Position numbers and translations under genes: made by a program. 24,837 nt of DNA, taken from the NCBI GenBank assembly GCA_019136395.1, contig JAGVUH010000163.1, forward strand, positions 1 through 24,837, read 5' to 3'. This document shows, in pieces, positions 1-8,700 of the stretch (the first letter of the stretch is position 1; every line of letters begins with the position of its first letter). This stretch comes from Gammaproteobacteria bacterium (GTDB taxonomy: Bacteria > Pseudomonadota > Gammaproteobacteria > Chromatiales > Chromatiaceae). The notes under the pieces are model-generated. The model was not told the origin of the DNA. It saw only the letters and a list, made by a program, of their open reading frames with translations, and made no database searches.

Positions 1-639
1 GGCATCCTGATCAAGGTCGGCATCGATATCATCGACTGGGATTATCTGCGCGGTCTGCGCAACGCCCCCAAGGCGGGCGTGACCATGATGTTCGTGGTGC
101 TGGCGATGACGGTCCTGGTGGACCTCATCATCGCCGTGGCCACCGGCATGGTCATGGCCAGCATGATCTTCATGAAGCGGCATACGGACTTGCAGTTGCA
201 AAGCATCAAGGCCATCCGGGAGGTGGACGAGGACAGTCCCTTGTCGCCGGAGGAGGCGGCAATCTTCCAGCAGGCCCAGGGCCGGATCATGATGTTGCAC
301 CTGGGCGGTCCCATGAGCTTTGGTGCCGCCAAGGGCATGGCCCGGCTGCTGGCGCAGTTCGATGAGTACGACATCCTCATTCTGGAACTGACCGACATGC
401 CGCAGATCGACTTCACCGCCTCCCGGGCCCTCTACGACATGGTCTTCGACGCCCAGGCCATGGGGCGGGAGGTCTTCCTGGTCGGCGCCCGTCCGCGGGT
501 GGCCGACATGCTCACCAAGCAGGGCATCATCGACCAGGTTCCCGCGGCCCATCGGGTCGATAAACGCCTGGCCGCCCTGCAAGCGGCGCAACGCCTCTTG
601 CAGGCAGGACCAGCCCCGGGTTCGGCTCGTCCGGGCTGA
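1..639 (+). CDS. SulP-family anion transporter, C-terminal part with STAS domain (5' end outside window)
   Basis: The reading frame is open from base 1, so the gene starts upstream of the window. The visible 212 residues hold the last transmembrane helices (hydrophobic runs around residues 27-55, including a VVLAMTVLVDLIIAVATGMV stretch). A cytosolic STAS domain follows, from about residue 95 to 200, with the typical pattern of hydrophobic strand, LELTDMPQIDFTASRALYDM and a later VGARP strand. SulP proteins are inner-membrane carriers or channels for sulfate, bicarbonate or other anions; the substrate cannot be told from this fragment. In the STAS domain the position often held by a phospho-accepting Ser/Thr reads IDFTASRAL. 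It ends 8 bases before the DedA gene, so the two are probably co-transcribed. The family call is firm; the substrate is unknown. Confidence 0.85.
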   Translation, partial: GILIKVGIDIIDWDYLRGLRNAPKAGVTMMFVVLAMTVLVDLIIAVATGMVMASMIFMKRHTDLQLQSIKAIREVDEDSPLSPEEAAIFQQAQGRIMMLHLGGPMSFGAAKGMARLLAQFDEYDILILELTDMPQIDFTASRALYDMVFDAQAMGREVFLVGARPRVADMLTKQGIIDQVPAAHRVDKRLAALQAAQRLLQAGPAPGSARPG

Positions 640-647
640 GGAGCCCC

Positions 648-1283
648 ATGAGTATCGAAGCCGACATCACGTCCAGTCTGACCAGCCGAATCGCCGAACT
701 CCAGCCCTACCTGGACCGCTACGGCCTCTGGGCCTTGTTCGTCAGTTGCCTGACCGAAGGCTTCGGTATCCCACTCCCTGGCGAGACCCTGCTCATCGCC
801 TGCGCCCTGATGGCCGCCTCCGGTCAGATGGATCTGGCCAGCGTGCTGCTCGTCGCCTGGGTGGGGACCCAGTTGGGGGACATCATCGGTTACCTGCTCG
901 GCCGCCGCGGACTCAAGCGCTTCCTCCAGCCGGGGACCGAGCAAGGCCAGCGGCTGGCGCGGGTGGAGACTCTGTTCGCCCGCTGGGGTGTCGGCCTGCT
1001 GGTGATCGGCCGGTTCCTCGATGGCATCCGCCAAACCAGCAATCTGGCCGCCGGCATGCTGGCCATGCCCTGGGGCCGGTTTCTCACGGGCACTCTGATT
1101 GGTACCAGCCTCTGGGTCTTCAGCTTCGGCCTCGGCGCCTACCTCCTGGAGAAGGATTTCCATGCCATCACCAGCTTCCTGGCCCCTATGCGGCCCTATA
1201 GCCTGTTCCTGGCGGCCCTCCTGATCCTGGGGCTGTTGGTCTTGGTGGTGAGCACGCGCCTTAGGGGGGTCAATAAGGCCTGA
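648..1283 (+). CDS. DedA-family inner-membrane protein
   Basis: This is a 211-residue polytopic membrane protein. The N-terminal part has the DedA signature FGIPLPGETLLIACALM, where the PGE motif forms part of a re-entrant loop, followed by GDIIGYLLGRRGLKRFL. The second signature GRFLDGIRQTSNLAAGMLAM with a downstream W and G is also typical; the usual GRFIPGVR Pro is Asp here. The last helix is a run of Leu/Val near residues 183-203. The family is linked to membrane homeostasis, and some members are undecaprenyl-phosphate or phospholipid flippases. Start ATG follows a GAGGAG-like ribosome site that overlaps the SulP stop region, which supports translational proximity. Length matches the family (about 200-220 residues). 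Confidence 0.88.
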   Translation: MSIEADITSSLTSRIAELQPYLDRYGLWALFVSCLTEGFGIPLPGETLLIACALMAASGQMDLASVLLVAWVGTQLGDIIGYLLGRRGLKRFLQPGTEQGQRLARVETLFARWGVGLLVIGRFLDGIRQTSNLAAGMLAMPWGRFLTGTLIGTSLWVFSFGLGAYLLEKDFHAITSFLAPMRPYSLFLAALLILGLLVLVVSTRLRGVNKA

Positions 1284-1304
1284 TCTTGGACGCCGGGGGC
1301 GGGG

Positions 1305-1352
1305 AATAAGGGACAAGAAGCAAGGAGCAGGGGACAAGGAACAAGGGGCGTG
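1305..1352 (+). repeat. Purine-rich imperfect tandem repeat after dedA
   Basis: Two imperfect units of about 21 bases of the form GGGACAAGnAnCAAGGnGC lie between the dedA stop and tRNA-Met. The run is almost pure purine on the plus strand with regularly spaced C. No gene or clear terminator is visible here. Short dispersed repeats of this look are common in intergenic DNA of some gammaproteobacteria; the function is unknown. Confidence 0.5.
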
Positions 1353-1453
1353 GAACATGGCAGAAGGGGGGAACAATGACCATGCTGCGAAGCCGGGTCG
1401 GTACAGATCAGCCCCCACTGAAGCCTCCTTAAGCCAACAAGGTGACTTTTTTC

Positions 1454-1482
1454 TTGACGCTTTCCGGTTGGCTCTCTAAGAT
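1454..1482 (+). promoter_or_regulatory. Sigma70 promoter of tRNA-Met
   Basis: The -35 box TTGACG (1454-1459) and the -10 box TAAGAT (1477-1482) are separated by exactly 17 bases. A start point near 1489 would lie just before the mature tRNA 5' end at 1495. Both boxes are near consensus and the element is directly upstream of a stable RNA gene. Confidence 0.75.
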
Positions 1483-1494
1483 TTAACTCGTTCC

Positions 1495-1571
<77 letters not shown>

Positions 1572-1588
1572 AAAAAAACTAAGAAAAC

Positions 1589-1610
1589 AGCCCCTTACTA
1601 GGGGCTTTTT
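1589..1610 (+). terminator. Intrinsic terminator after tRNA-Met
   Basis: A perfect 7-bp stem AGCCCCT (1589-1595) / AGGGGCT (1600-1606) with loop TACT is followed directly by TTTTCGTTT. It lies 17 bases past the CCA end of the tRNA. Confidence 0.88.
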
Positions 1611-1745
1611 CGTTTCTGGCGGTTAGGCATTTATAGATTGGCCTTCCATGCTACGCCCACGCTACATTTTTTTTTCTGCCCCCATCAGAGCCATGGCCCC
1701 CCAGCAGGCTAATGCTTGCCACCAGGGCGCCCACAAAAAACCCCC

Positions 1746-1803
1746 TAACGCGCGTTAAAGGCCCCTCACATTCACTCCTGACGCGATCTCCTTAAATTTA
1801 AGG
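1746..1803. repeat. Two perfect palindromes in the gap after the tRNA
   Basis: TAACGCGCGTTA (1746-1757) is a perfect 12-base palindrome and CCTTAAATTTAAGG (1790-1803) is a perfect 14-base palindrome. Both lie in DNA without an intact gene, at the 3' end of a degraded minus-strand frame. They could be operator sites of a lost gene or chance. No RNA polymerase boxes fit around them. Confidence 0.4.
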
Positions 1804-2022
1804 CGATTGACCACCCTCGCTCAGCTCCTCGCCCCCCAGGATCGCCCTGGCGCTTCCCAGGTGCTCTAGCCCCAAAAGTAGAAAGCCCTTCACATCCCCG
1901 ATGGCGTAGCGGGGCGTGTGGCTGCCCCTGGTGGGTCTGGGCAAAATTCCCCTGCTGGGTTAACTAGGGCGCACCCAAGCGTCCACCCCGACCAGAAACT
2001 CAGGTCGCAGGTGGAAGCCCAT
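1798..2022 (-). pseudogene. Degraded small gene, possibly a ribbon-helix-helix type protein
   Basis: On the minus strand an ATG (2022) opens a frame reading MGFHLRPEFLVGVDAWVRPS. It meets a TAA and then continues in the same frame with a protein-like sequence (PSRGILPRP..., YAIGDVKGFLLLGLEHLG) to a TAA at 1798. The first part resembles the strand-helix start of short ribbon-helix-helix DNA-binding proteins (a pattern like RL.PE.L..LDAW). The same frame on both sides of the stop suggests a decayed gene. The family call is weak. Confidence 0.25.
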
Positions 2023-2090
2023 GTAGTACCTGCTAGTTGAAGCAGGCGACTTACCCGTCGCGGCCAGCCGCGGATCGGGCTGCGACGCAA

Positions 2091-2119
2091 AATGTGCCTA
2101 TACTATGCGTAGAATGTGC
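2091..2119 (+). promoter_or_regulatory. Promoter and likely autoregulatory operator of the antitoxin-RES pair
   Basis: The direct repeat AATGTGC occurs at 2091-2097 and 2113-2119, spaced 22 bases start to start (two helical turns). A near-consensus -10 box TATACT (2099-2104) lies between the copies; no good -35 box is visible. This arrangement fits a site where the antitoxin represses its own operon. The antitoxin start lies 31 bases downstream. Confidence 0.5.
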
Positions 2120-2150
2120 AACTCATCCAGACCCGCTTAGGAGAAACGCC

Positions 2151-2519
2151 ATGGCCACCCTCTTCGCCGACGTGCTCGAGTCGATGCGGGAACAGGGCAC
2201 GTCGCGGTTCTCGGCCTTGGGCGTCGCCGACATTCTCGGCCTGCAACAGCAGGACCTCGCCGAGCTGGCAAGGGTCCACCGCAACACCCTGCGCACCCAC
2301 CCGGAATCGCCCCGAGTCCAAGCCGCGTTGCGTGACCTGATGCGCGTGTTGTCGGCTGCTGCAGCGGTGCAGCCGGACACGCAACGCGCCATCTTCCTGG
2401 TCAAGAACGAGCCCATTCCGGCGTTTCGCCACAAGACCCTGTTGCAACTGGTACAGGAAGGCCGGACCGAGGATGCGATCGGCTACCTGGAGTCCATCAG
2501 CACTGGCTTCGTCGGATGA
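2151..2519 (+). CDS. ParS/MbcA-like (DUF2384-type) antitoxin of a RES toxin
   Basis: This is a 122-residue protein. The start ATG at 2151 is chosen because AGGAGA lies 7 bases upstream; a longer frame upstream covers the promoter region. Residues about 20-60 form a helix-turn-helix-like segment (FSALGVADILGLQQQDLAELARVHRNTL). The C-terminal part carries the family pattern LRVL.AA... AIFLVKNEPIPAFRHKTLLQLVQEGRTEDAIGYL, close to the usual 'W...p...l.g.tP..ll..g....v..yL' antitoxin domain that blocks the RES active site. Its stop overlaps the RES start as ATGA, so the two are translationally coupled. The antitoxin is expected to bind its promoter repeats and neutralise the toxin. Confidence 0.82.
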   Translation: MATLFADVLESMREQGTSRFSALGVADILGLQQQDLAELARVHRNTLRTHPESPRVQAALRDLMRVLSAAAAVQPDTQRAIFLVKNEPIPAFRHKTLLQLVQEGRTEDAIGYLESISTGFVG

Positions 2520-3043
2520 TCTTATTCAGCTTGCCCCCCGGCACTACGTTATTCCGGGCGCTCACCCCGCAGTGGGCCAGCCGGCCCACCAGCGGCGCAG
2601 GCGCCGCCATCCGCGGAGGGCGTTTCAACCGAGAAGGCGTGGAGGCCCTGTATCTGTCGTTGGATGAAGTGACCGCCTTGCGCGAGTACCAGCAGACTTC
2701 ACCCTTCCTTCCACCCTGCACGATCTGTTCGTACACCGTTGCGCTGCGCGACCTGGTCGACTTGCGCCAACTCCATCACGGGGCGCCCTGGGACGAGCTA
2801 TGGCACGACTGGCGCGAGGACTGGCGCCACCTGAGGTTCGAGCGGCACATCGAACCCCCAACCTGGGTGCTGGCCGATATGGTCCTAGCCCATGACTACG
2901 CCGGCATCCTCTTTCCGAGCCAGGTGCATGAAGGCGGAACCAACGTTGTGGTTTACTCAGACCGGCTCAAGGATGGCAACTCAGTCACCGTCAACGACGC
3001 CGACGGGCGACTCCCCCGCGACCAGTCCAGTTGGTCGCGATGA
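2516..3043 (+). CDS. RES-domain toxin (NAD+-degrading type)
   Basis: This is a 175-residue RES-domain protein. The named residues are visible: Arg14 (LFRAL) and Arg36 in GGRFNREG, Glu57 in VTALREYQ, and Ser135 in GILFPSQVHEGGTNVVVY. The C terminus RLPRDQSSW matches the usual ending of the family, so the protein looks full length. RES toxins deplete or modify NAD+ (hydrolysis, phosphorolysis or ADP-ribosylation) in the cytosol and stop growth. It follows its cognate antitoxin with a 4-base overlap. It sits at the upstream edge of the BREX island, 800 bases before brxE, and probably has a separate transcript. Confidence 0.88.
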   Translation: MILFSLPPGTTLFRALTPQWASRPTSGAGAAIRGGRFNREGVEALYLSLDEVTALREYQQTSPFLPPCTICSYTVALRDLVDLRQLHHGAPWDELWHDWREDWRHLRFERHIEPPTWVLADMVLAHDYAGILFPSQVHEGGTNVVVYSDRLKDGNSVTVNDADGRLPRDQSSWSR

Positions 3044-3836
3044 TCGCTCCCTGGCGGCCGATTTCCAGCCTGCCCTGAGCGACTGTGAACGGCAGACACA
3101 GCAGCACGAGGTCCAACGGTTGCTGGGCCGCTGACAGGTTAGCCTGCAGCAGTACGAGAGCCTGATGAGGACCATCGTCGCGCACCACGATCTTTAGGGG
3201 CTAGACATCGCTGATACTACCAATCCGGATGCCTAGGCCTAGGTCGGATGAGCCAGTGACCGGAATTGGAAAGAACCAGACACCACGGGCCGCCTGATGA
3301 GTGGCCGCTTGCAGTCAATAACCCCAATCGCGCGTTTAGGGGGCTCCACCCTTGGCCAGAAGGGCCTGCCGGTCAACGACCCGACGCGCGCTTACCCGTT
3401 GCGTTCGCTGGCCGGGGAGTACTCCGCCCTGCACCTCTGTCGTTGCAGCGGACCTTTTTAGACCCCGCTGCTGAAGCGCATTACCTCTCTACCCCGAGGT
3501 TGACCGCACTCTCGCGCTGACCACCAAATGACCAGAACCGCAACTCACCCGACAGGATCGGCTCTCTGGGCCAACCAGCAGGCCCTATGGACAGACTTAT
3601 CCACAGCGACTGGGGATAACCACTCCCCGGGTCATGACGTACCCGGCATGCGCCACAGTGTAGGTAAATGCAGCGCCAGATCCCCTCCCTGGATGGACGT
3701 TTGATCAAGGATGGAGCATTAGCACAGGTCGTATTAAACTACCTCAAACTGATCACAATAAATTCCCCAGTTGGATGCTCGGCGGCGAGGGGGTCTCGTT
3801 GCCCGGGGGCTGGTCACCTTATGACGCCTGCATTAG
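3044..3836. other. Gap without an intact gene; coding debris and AT-rich upstream region of the BREX operon
   Basis: No convincing gene is present. On the plus strand, the frame from about 3041 to 3197 reads protein-like sequence interrupted by a TGA at 3132 (…VQRLLGR*QVSLQQYESLMRTIV…). It then stops at 3195-3197, as if a TGG had become TGA. A second short frame, 3297-3461, contains KGLPVNDPTRAYPLRSLAGE, which looks like a piece of a larger protein that I cannot name. After about 3700 the DNA is AT-rich (20 of 50 bases G+C at 3721-3770, by hand count), as expected for a promoter area. TATTAA (3732-3737) is a possible -10 box, but no properly spaced -35 was found. Confidence 0.45.
3597..3619. 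promoter_or_regulatory. DnaA-box-like inverted pair
   Basis: TTATCCACA (3597-3605) is identical to the E. coli DnaA box consensus. The facing copy GGGGATAA (3612-3619, complement TTATCCCC) gives an inverted pair TTATCC/GGATAA with an 11-base spacer. A further inverted repeat CCGGGT/ACCCGG lies at 3627-3646. Two boxes are too few to claim an origin. They may be titration or regulatory sites, or a remnant of a mobile element. Confidence 0.4.
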
Positions 3837-3840
3837 GTGA
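3814..3840 (+). promoter_or_regulatory. brxE: Hairpin covering the brxE ribosome-binding site
   Basis: TCACCTTAT (3814-3822) can pair with ATTAGGTGA (3832-3840) at 8 of 9 positions. The right arm AGGTGA is the Shine-Dalgarno sequence for the brxE ATG at 3849 (8-base spacing). In RNA this would hide the first ribosome site of the BREX operon; in DNA it could be a regulator site. The pairing is visible directly; its use as a switch is inference. Confidence 0.5.
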
Positions 3841-3848
3841 TAAACAAG

Positions 3849-4394
3849 ATGACGGATGACTCCCTCCCGACCTGGCTCAACCTGCGGCTGCTCGTTGGCT
3901 ACCTGGGGGAGCGGGCGCAGTGCGCTTGGTGGCCCACGGCCTTCTATGAGCCGTCGGGTCGCCTCTTCCTGGAGCCCGTCTTCGGCAAAACCGCCCGGCT
4001 GGCCCAGTACCACGGGGTATTGGAAGCCGCCCGCCGCCTCCACGACGACCATCTCAACGTCGGTAGTTACCACCTGTTCCGTCTGCCGGAAGAGGTCGAA
4101 CAGAACCTGCATGCCCTCATGGATCACCAGGTGAGGGAAGCCGCCGCCCCGCCGGTGCCCCAGAACCAGGAAGCCGCCTTGGCGGCCTTGCAGGCCCTGG
4201 CCTTGCCGGATGGGCCCGCGCCCGATGGGGCTACGGCCAACCAAAACCCGGCCGCGCCCCCCCACCGCGAAGGCCCGCTCGCCGTCGGCCGTATCCAGGA
4301 CCTCCATCACCCGGCTACCTTAAAGTCCATTGCCGCGGCCTACGGGGCGGCGTTTGCCCAAGGGACCAAAACCTATCCCTACCTGCTGGGGTGA
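3849..4394 (+). CDS. brxE: BrxE-family BREX protein
   Basis: This is a 181-residue protein with the recognisable BrxE pattern: RLLVGYLGE...WW near the N terminus (residues about 9-25), FLEPVFGKTARLAQYHGVLEAARRLHDDH (about 39-67), then LFRLPEEVEQ, and near the C terminus an AFAQGTKTYPYL ending. The biochemical role of BrxE is unknown. The family was described as the first gene of type 6 BREX loci. ATG 3849 is preferred over an in-frame GTG at 3837, because that GTG lies inside the ribosome site AGGTGA. Residues about 100-140 are an Ala/Pro/Gln-rich low-complexity stretch. The stop overlaps the brxA GTG as GTGA. It opens the defence operon. Confidence 0.78.
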   Translation: MTDDSLPTWLNLRLLVGYLGERAQCAWWPTAFYEPSGRLFLEPVFGKTARLAQYHGVLEAARRLHDDHLNVGSYHLFRLPEEVEQNLHALMDHQVREAAAPPVPQNQEAALAALQALALPDGPAPDGATANQNPAAPPHREGPLAVGRIQDLHHPATLKSIAAAYGAAFAQGTKTYPYLLG

Positions 4395-5185
4395 GTGTGG
4401 CCGACCCACCGCCCTACACCACCCAGTTGCAAGCCGGCCTAGGCCTCATACCCGAGACCCGGACGCTCCTCGAACTTTGGTCCCCGGGCATGACCGCCCC
4501 GCAGTTGCATCAGGTCGCGCTGGCCTCGGGGCTTTTCCCCACCCTGACCGCGCGCCGCCTGCTCAACCTCGTCGTGGAGGGCTTCGCCCCGCGCTACTTG
4601 GTCCCCGAAGGCCCACCCGCCGCGTATCTCAAGTACCTGGCACCGCGCCTGACCACCGCCGACCTGTCGCAGCTCCTCTTCCTCCATACCTGCCGGGCCC
4701 ACCCCATCCTGGGCGACTTCGTGCGCCAGATCTACTGGCCCCGCTACGCCGCGGGCTATACCCAGCTTACCAATGCAGACGCCCGCGCCTTCGTCCAGCG
4801 CGGCATCGATGACGGCAGGACCCGCCAGCGCTGGTCCCCCGACATGATCCAGCGGGTCGCCGCTTCTCTGACCGGCTGTTGCGCCGACTTTGGCCTGCTC
4901 GAACCGGGCCCCCGGACCAGCCGCCGCCTCCTGCCCTTCCGCTTCTCCCCCATCGCGACCGCCTACCTCGCCCACGAGTTGCACTTTTCCGGCTGGGGGG
5001 ATAACGCCCTGCTGGCGCATGACGACTGGCACTGGTTCGGCCTGGCGCGGGAAGACGTCCTGGAGGAGCTCAAGCGCCTGTCCCGGCAGGGCTGGTTCAT
5101 CGTCCAGGCCGCCGGGGAGGTCGTCCGCATCAGTTGGCATCAACCCGCTATGGAGGCGTTCTGCCATGTCCTCGCTCAGGGCTGA
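4391..5185 (+). CDS. brxA: BrxA (DUF1819-family) BREX protein
   Basis: This is a 264-residue, mostly helical protein matching the DUF1819/BrxA family. It shows an N-terminal segment of the type YTTQLQAGLGLIPETRTLLELW, then LTARRLLNLVVEGFAPRYL, LFLHTCRAHPILGDFVRQIYWP and a C-terminal winged-helix-like part with LLPFRFSPIATAYLAHELHF. BrxA is a small NusB-like or DNA-binding component needed for the BREX phenotype in several type 1 systems. Its exact role is not settled. The GTG start shares four bases with the brxE stop, and the end overlaps brxB by 20 bases, so three genes are tightly coupled. The protein is longer than typical type 1 BrxA (about 200 residues). Confidence 0.82.
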   Translation: MSVADPPPYTTQLQAGLGLIPETRTLLELWSPGMTAPQLHQVALASGLFPTLTARRLLNLVVEGFAPRYLVPEGPPAAYLKYLAPRLTTADLSQLLFLHTCRAHPILGDFVRQIYWPRYAAGYTQLTNADARAFVQRGIDDGRTRQRWSPDMIQRVAASLTGCCADFGLLEPGPRTSRRLLPFRFSPIATAYLAHELHFSGWGDNALLAHDDWHWFGLAREDVLEELKRLSRQGWFIVQAAGEVVRISWHQPAMEAFCHVLAQG

Positions 5186-5741
5186 TTTTGACGAGTTGCG
5201 CGAACGCATCCGCCACGGCCGGGATCTCGGTCATGCCGGCTTCGAGCCCATCTACTACCTCATCTTTCCCCCAAAAGACATCCTGGCGGTGAAGCGCCAG
5301 ACACCGGCCTGGATCGCCAAGCTCCACCAGGACGGCTGGGAGGTGCACACCTTCTCCCTGGCGGAACAGATCTGGTCCTTGCTCAAGGCCGACCCCTTCT
5401 GGTCCCTGTGCGTGCAAGAGGACCATTCCGCCCCCCTGAACTGGCCGCGCACCAATCAGGCCCTGACGGACATCCTGATGGCGGAGAACGCCCTGCTGCA
5501 CCGGCTGGAGGACGCCCTCCAGCCCCTGATGGGCCAGCCGAACGCCTTGCTCCTGGTCACGGACCTGGAGGCCCTGCATCCCTTTCTGCGCATTGGCACC
5601 CTGGAAAGCCAGCTCCAGAGCCAATTTAACGTCACGACGATTTTGCTGTACCCCGGCGTGCGCATGGGTAAAACCCTACTGAAATTTCTCCGTTTTTATC
5701 CGGAGGACGGCAATTACCGCTCCGTGCACGTCGGCGGCTAA
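5166..5741 (+). CDS. brxB: BrxB (DUF1788-family) BREX protein
   Basis: This is a 191-residue protein. ATG 5166 is chosen because it gives the family N terminus (DFDELRERIRHGRDLGHAG) followed by the core motif PIYYLIFPPKDILAVKRQTPAW. Later signatures include LLLVTDLEALHPFLRIGTLE and ILLYPGVRMGKTLLKFLRFYPEDGNYRS, the latter being a typical DUF1788 ending. BrxB is required in BREX, is thought to act with PglZ and BrxC, and resembles a P-loop-like fold without a clear Walker A. It starts inside the 3' end of brxA. A 49-base spacer separates it from brxC. Confidence 0.86.
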   Translation: MSSLRADFDELRERIRHGRDLGHAGFEPIYYLIFPPKDILAVKRQTPAWIAKLHQDGWEVHTFSLAEQIWSLLKADPFWSLCVQEDHSAPLNWPRTNQALTDILMAENALLHRLEDALQPLMGQPNALLLVTDLEALHPFLRIGTLESQLQSQFNVTTILLYPGVRMGKTLLKFLRFYPEDGNYRSVHVGG

Positions 5742-5790
5742 CGCGTAGCGGTCGGCGGTTGTTCCGGCCCCACAACTCAGAGAAATGTTT

Positions 5791-8700
5791 ATGACCATCC
5801 GCGCCCTCTTTGACCCCAGCAAGGACATCTATCGCACGATCGAAAAGGTCATCACCTACGGCACCACCCAGGAAAATCGCCTCAAGGCGGAGATCTCCGA
5901 GTACGTGGTCACCGACAGCATCGAGGAGCAGTTCCAGAAGCTTCTGGATCGGATGCAACTGGCGATGGAGGCCGGCGGAGAGCATGAGATCGGCGTCTGG
6001 GGCTCGGGTTATTACGGCTCCGGCAAAAGCTCCTTCACCAAGTACCTGGGGCTGGCCTTCGACGATCAGTGCCGCATCGACGGCACGCCCTTCCTCAAGC
6101 ATCTGCAAGACCGGCTCCATAAGCCCCAAACCAAGGCCCTGCTGAGCACCGTCGCCCAGCGTTACCCGGCCGCGGTGGTCATGCTGGACCTCGCCAGCGA
6201 AATGCTCGCCGGCGCCACCATGGAGGACGTCTCCACCGTCCTCTACTTCAAGGTGCTCCAGTGGGCCGGCTATTCGCGCAACCTCAAGGTGGCCGCTTAC
6301 GAGCGCATGGTCGAAAAAGATGGCCGTTGGCCAGAACTCCAGGAGCGCATCGCCCAAGCCCTGCCGGGCGCCACCTGGGCGCGGGTGCAGAACAACCCCC
6401 TGGCCATTGACGGACTGATTCCAAAAATCGCCCACGCGATGTACCCAGCGCTCTTCCCGGAAGCCAAATCCTTTTCGTCCAGTACCGAGGGCTTCTTCCA
6501 ATTCGAGGACCAGCGTGTCCAGGAGATGATCGACATCGTCCGCGAAAAGAGCGGCAAGCAGAACATCATCTTTATCGTCGACGAAGTCGGCCAATATGTA
6601 GCCACCCGCGACAACCTGATCCTCAACCTCGATGGTCTGGCCAAGAACCTCAAGCGCCTGGGCGACGGCAAGGTGTGGATCATCGCCACCGCCCAGCAGA
6701 CCCTCACCGAGGATGACCCCCGCGCGGTCCTGAACTCGGACAAGCTCTACAAGCTGAAAGACCGCTTCCCGATCCAGATCGAACTGGAATCCAGCGACAT
6801 CAAGGAGATCTGCTACCGCCGCCTGCTGGGCAAATCGCCCGCGGGGGAAGCGGCACTGGGCAAGCTGTTCGATGCCCACGGCCAGGGGCTGCGCCACCAC
6901 ACCAAGCTGGAGGACGCCAAGTATTACGACGCCGACTTTAGCCGGACGAGCTTCATCAACCTCTACCCCTTCCTCTCCGCCCATTTCGACATCCTCTTGC
7001 ACCTCTTGGGTGCCCTGGCCAAGTCCACCGGCGGCATCGGCCTGCGCTCGGCGATCAAGGTGGTCCAGGACGTGCTCAAGGGCGAAGGCGGCACCCAGGC
7101 CATGGCCGATCAGCCGGTAGGTTGGCTCGCCACCACCGTCACCCTCTACGACGAACTGGAGAAGGACATCCGCCGCGCCTTCCCCTCCATCCACCAGGCC
7201 GTCGGCAAGGTGCAGATTCGCTTTCCCGACGCCCCGCTGCACCAGGGGGTCGCCAAATCCGTGGCCGTGCTGCAGATCCTGGGCAACCTGCCGGTATCGG
7301 TGCACAACGTCGCCAGCCTGATGCACCCGGCGGTCACGGCCCCCGCACAGCTCGACACGGTCAAGCAGGCCGTTGATGACCTGCTCAACGACGTGCATGT
7401 ACCCCTGGGCGAAAAGGACGGCCGCCTGGTGTTCCTCAGCGAAAAGCTGCGCGACATCGAACAGGAGCGCGGCGCCATTGCCCTGCGCGCCGTCGATGTC
7501 AAGCGCATCTTCAACGAGGCCCTGCGCGAAGCCTTCGATCCGCTCCCCCGCGTCAGCCATCAAAACACCCTGGCCGTGACCACCGGGCTCAAGGCCCAGG
7601 CCGGCAGCACGGTCACCAGCTTGGCGGGCGAGAACAACACCATCCAGACCCTGGTGGAACTGGTCCCCGCCAGCGACTATGAGACCGCCAAAAACCGGTT
7701 GCTGGATGACTCCCGCAGCCACGCCAGCCGCAACCTCATCGGGCTCCTGGCCCGCGCCCAACCGGAACTGGACGACCTGGCCAACGAAATCTATCGCTGT
7801 CAGCGCATCGCCGAACTGCACCGCAACGAGCCCGACCAGGAGATCAAGGACTACTGTACCGGCCAGTTGGACCGTGCCGCCAAGCTCGCCATCCAGCTCC
7901 AGAGCAAGTTCAAGCAGACCCTGCAAGGCGGTTCCTTTGTGTTCCGTGGTCAGGCGACCGCCGTCTCGGCCCTGGACACGGACCTGCTGGAGTCCGCCAA
8001 GAAATTGCTCGCCGACGTGGCCAAGCAGGTGTTCGACCGCTACGGCGAGGCCCCGGTGCGGGTCGCCACCGAAACCGCCGAGAAATTCCTCAAGGTCGCC
8101 AATCCGGCGGCCATCGGCGGCAGCCTGGACCCCCTGGGCCTGGTGCAGACCGTGGCGGGGCGCGCCTCTTTCAAGACCGACCACAAGGCGCTGATCAGCC
8201 TGCGCGACTACATCGACAAGCGGGGCACGGTGGACGGCAAGCGCCTGCTCGACGACTTTAGCAAGGCCCCCTTCGGCTGGTCCCCCGACACCACGCGCTA
8301 CCTCCTGGCGACCCTGCTCATGGCCGGGGAGATCAAGCTCAAGGTCTCCGGACGCGAGGTCACCGCCGCCGGCCAGCAGGCCATTGACGCACTCAAGACC
8401 AACAACGCCTTCAAACCGGTCGGTGTCGCCCTGCGCGACGAGCGCCCCTCGCTGGAAACCCTGGGCCGTGCGGCGGAGCGACTCACCGACGTGATCGGGG
8501 ACCTGGTGATCCCCCTGGAGCAGGAGATCAGCAAGGCCGCCGCCAAGCACTGCCCCCGCTTCCAGCACGACTACGGGTCCCTGGCGGAAAAGCTCGGCAG
8601 CCTGGGATTAGCGGGCACGGAGCGCGCCGCCACCCTGAACCAGGACCTCGCCGACCTGCTGTTCACCGATGCCTCGGATGCCCCCCAGCGTCTGGGCGCC

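Noticed and set aside
432..1418. Minus-strand open frame opposite the SulP and DedA genes
   Set aside because: DedA on the plus strand has family signatures and a ribosome site; the minus frame is low-complexity His/Gln/Pro/Gly sequence without motifs.
3597..3646. Plasmid or chromosomal replication origin
   Set aside because: Only two DnaA-like boxes and no iterons or rep gene nearby; insufficient to call an origin.
5632..8568. A 978-codon open frame on the minus strand opposite brxC
   Set aside because: It lies wholly in antisense to a clear BrxC gene with Walker motifs, shows Gly/Val/Leu/Gln-rich composition typical of antisense frames in GC-rich DNA, and has no recognisable domain.
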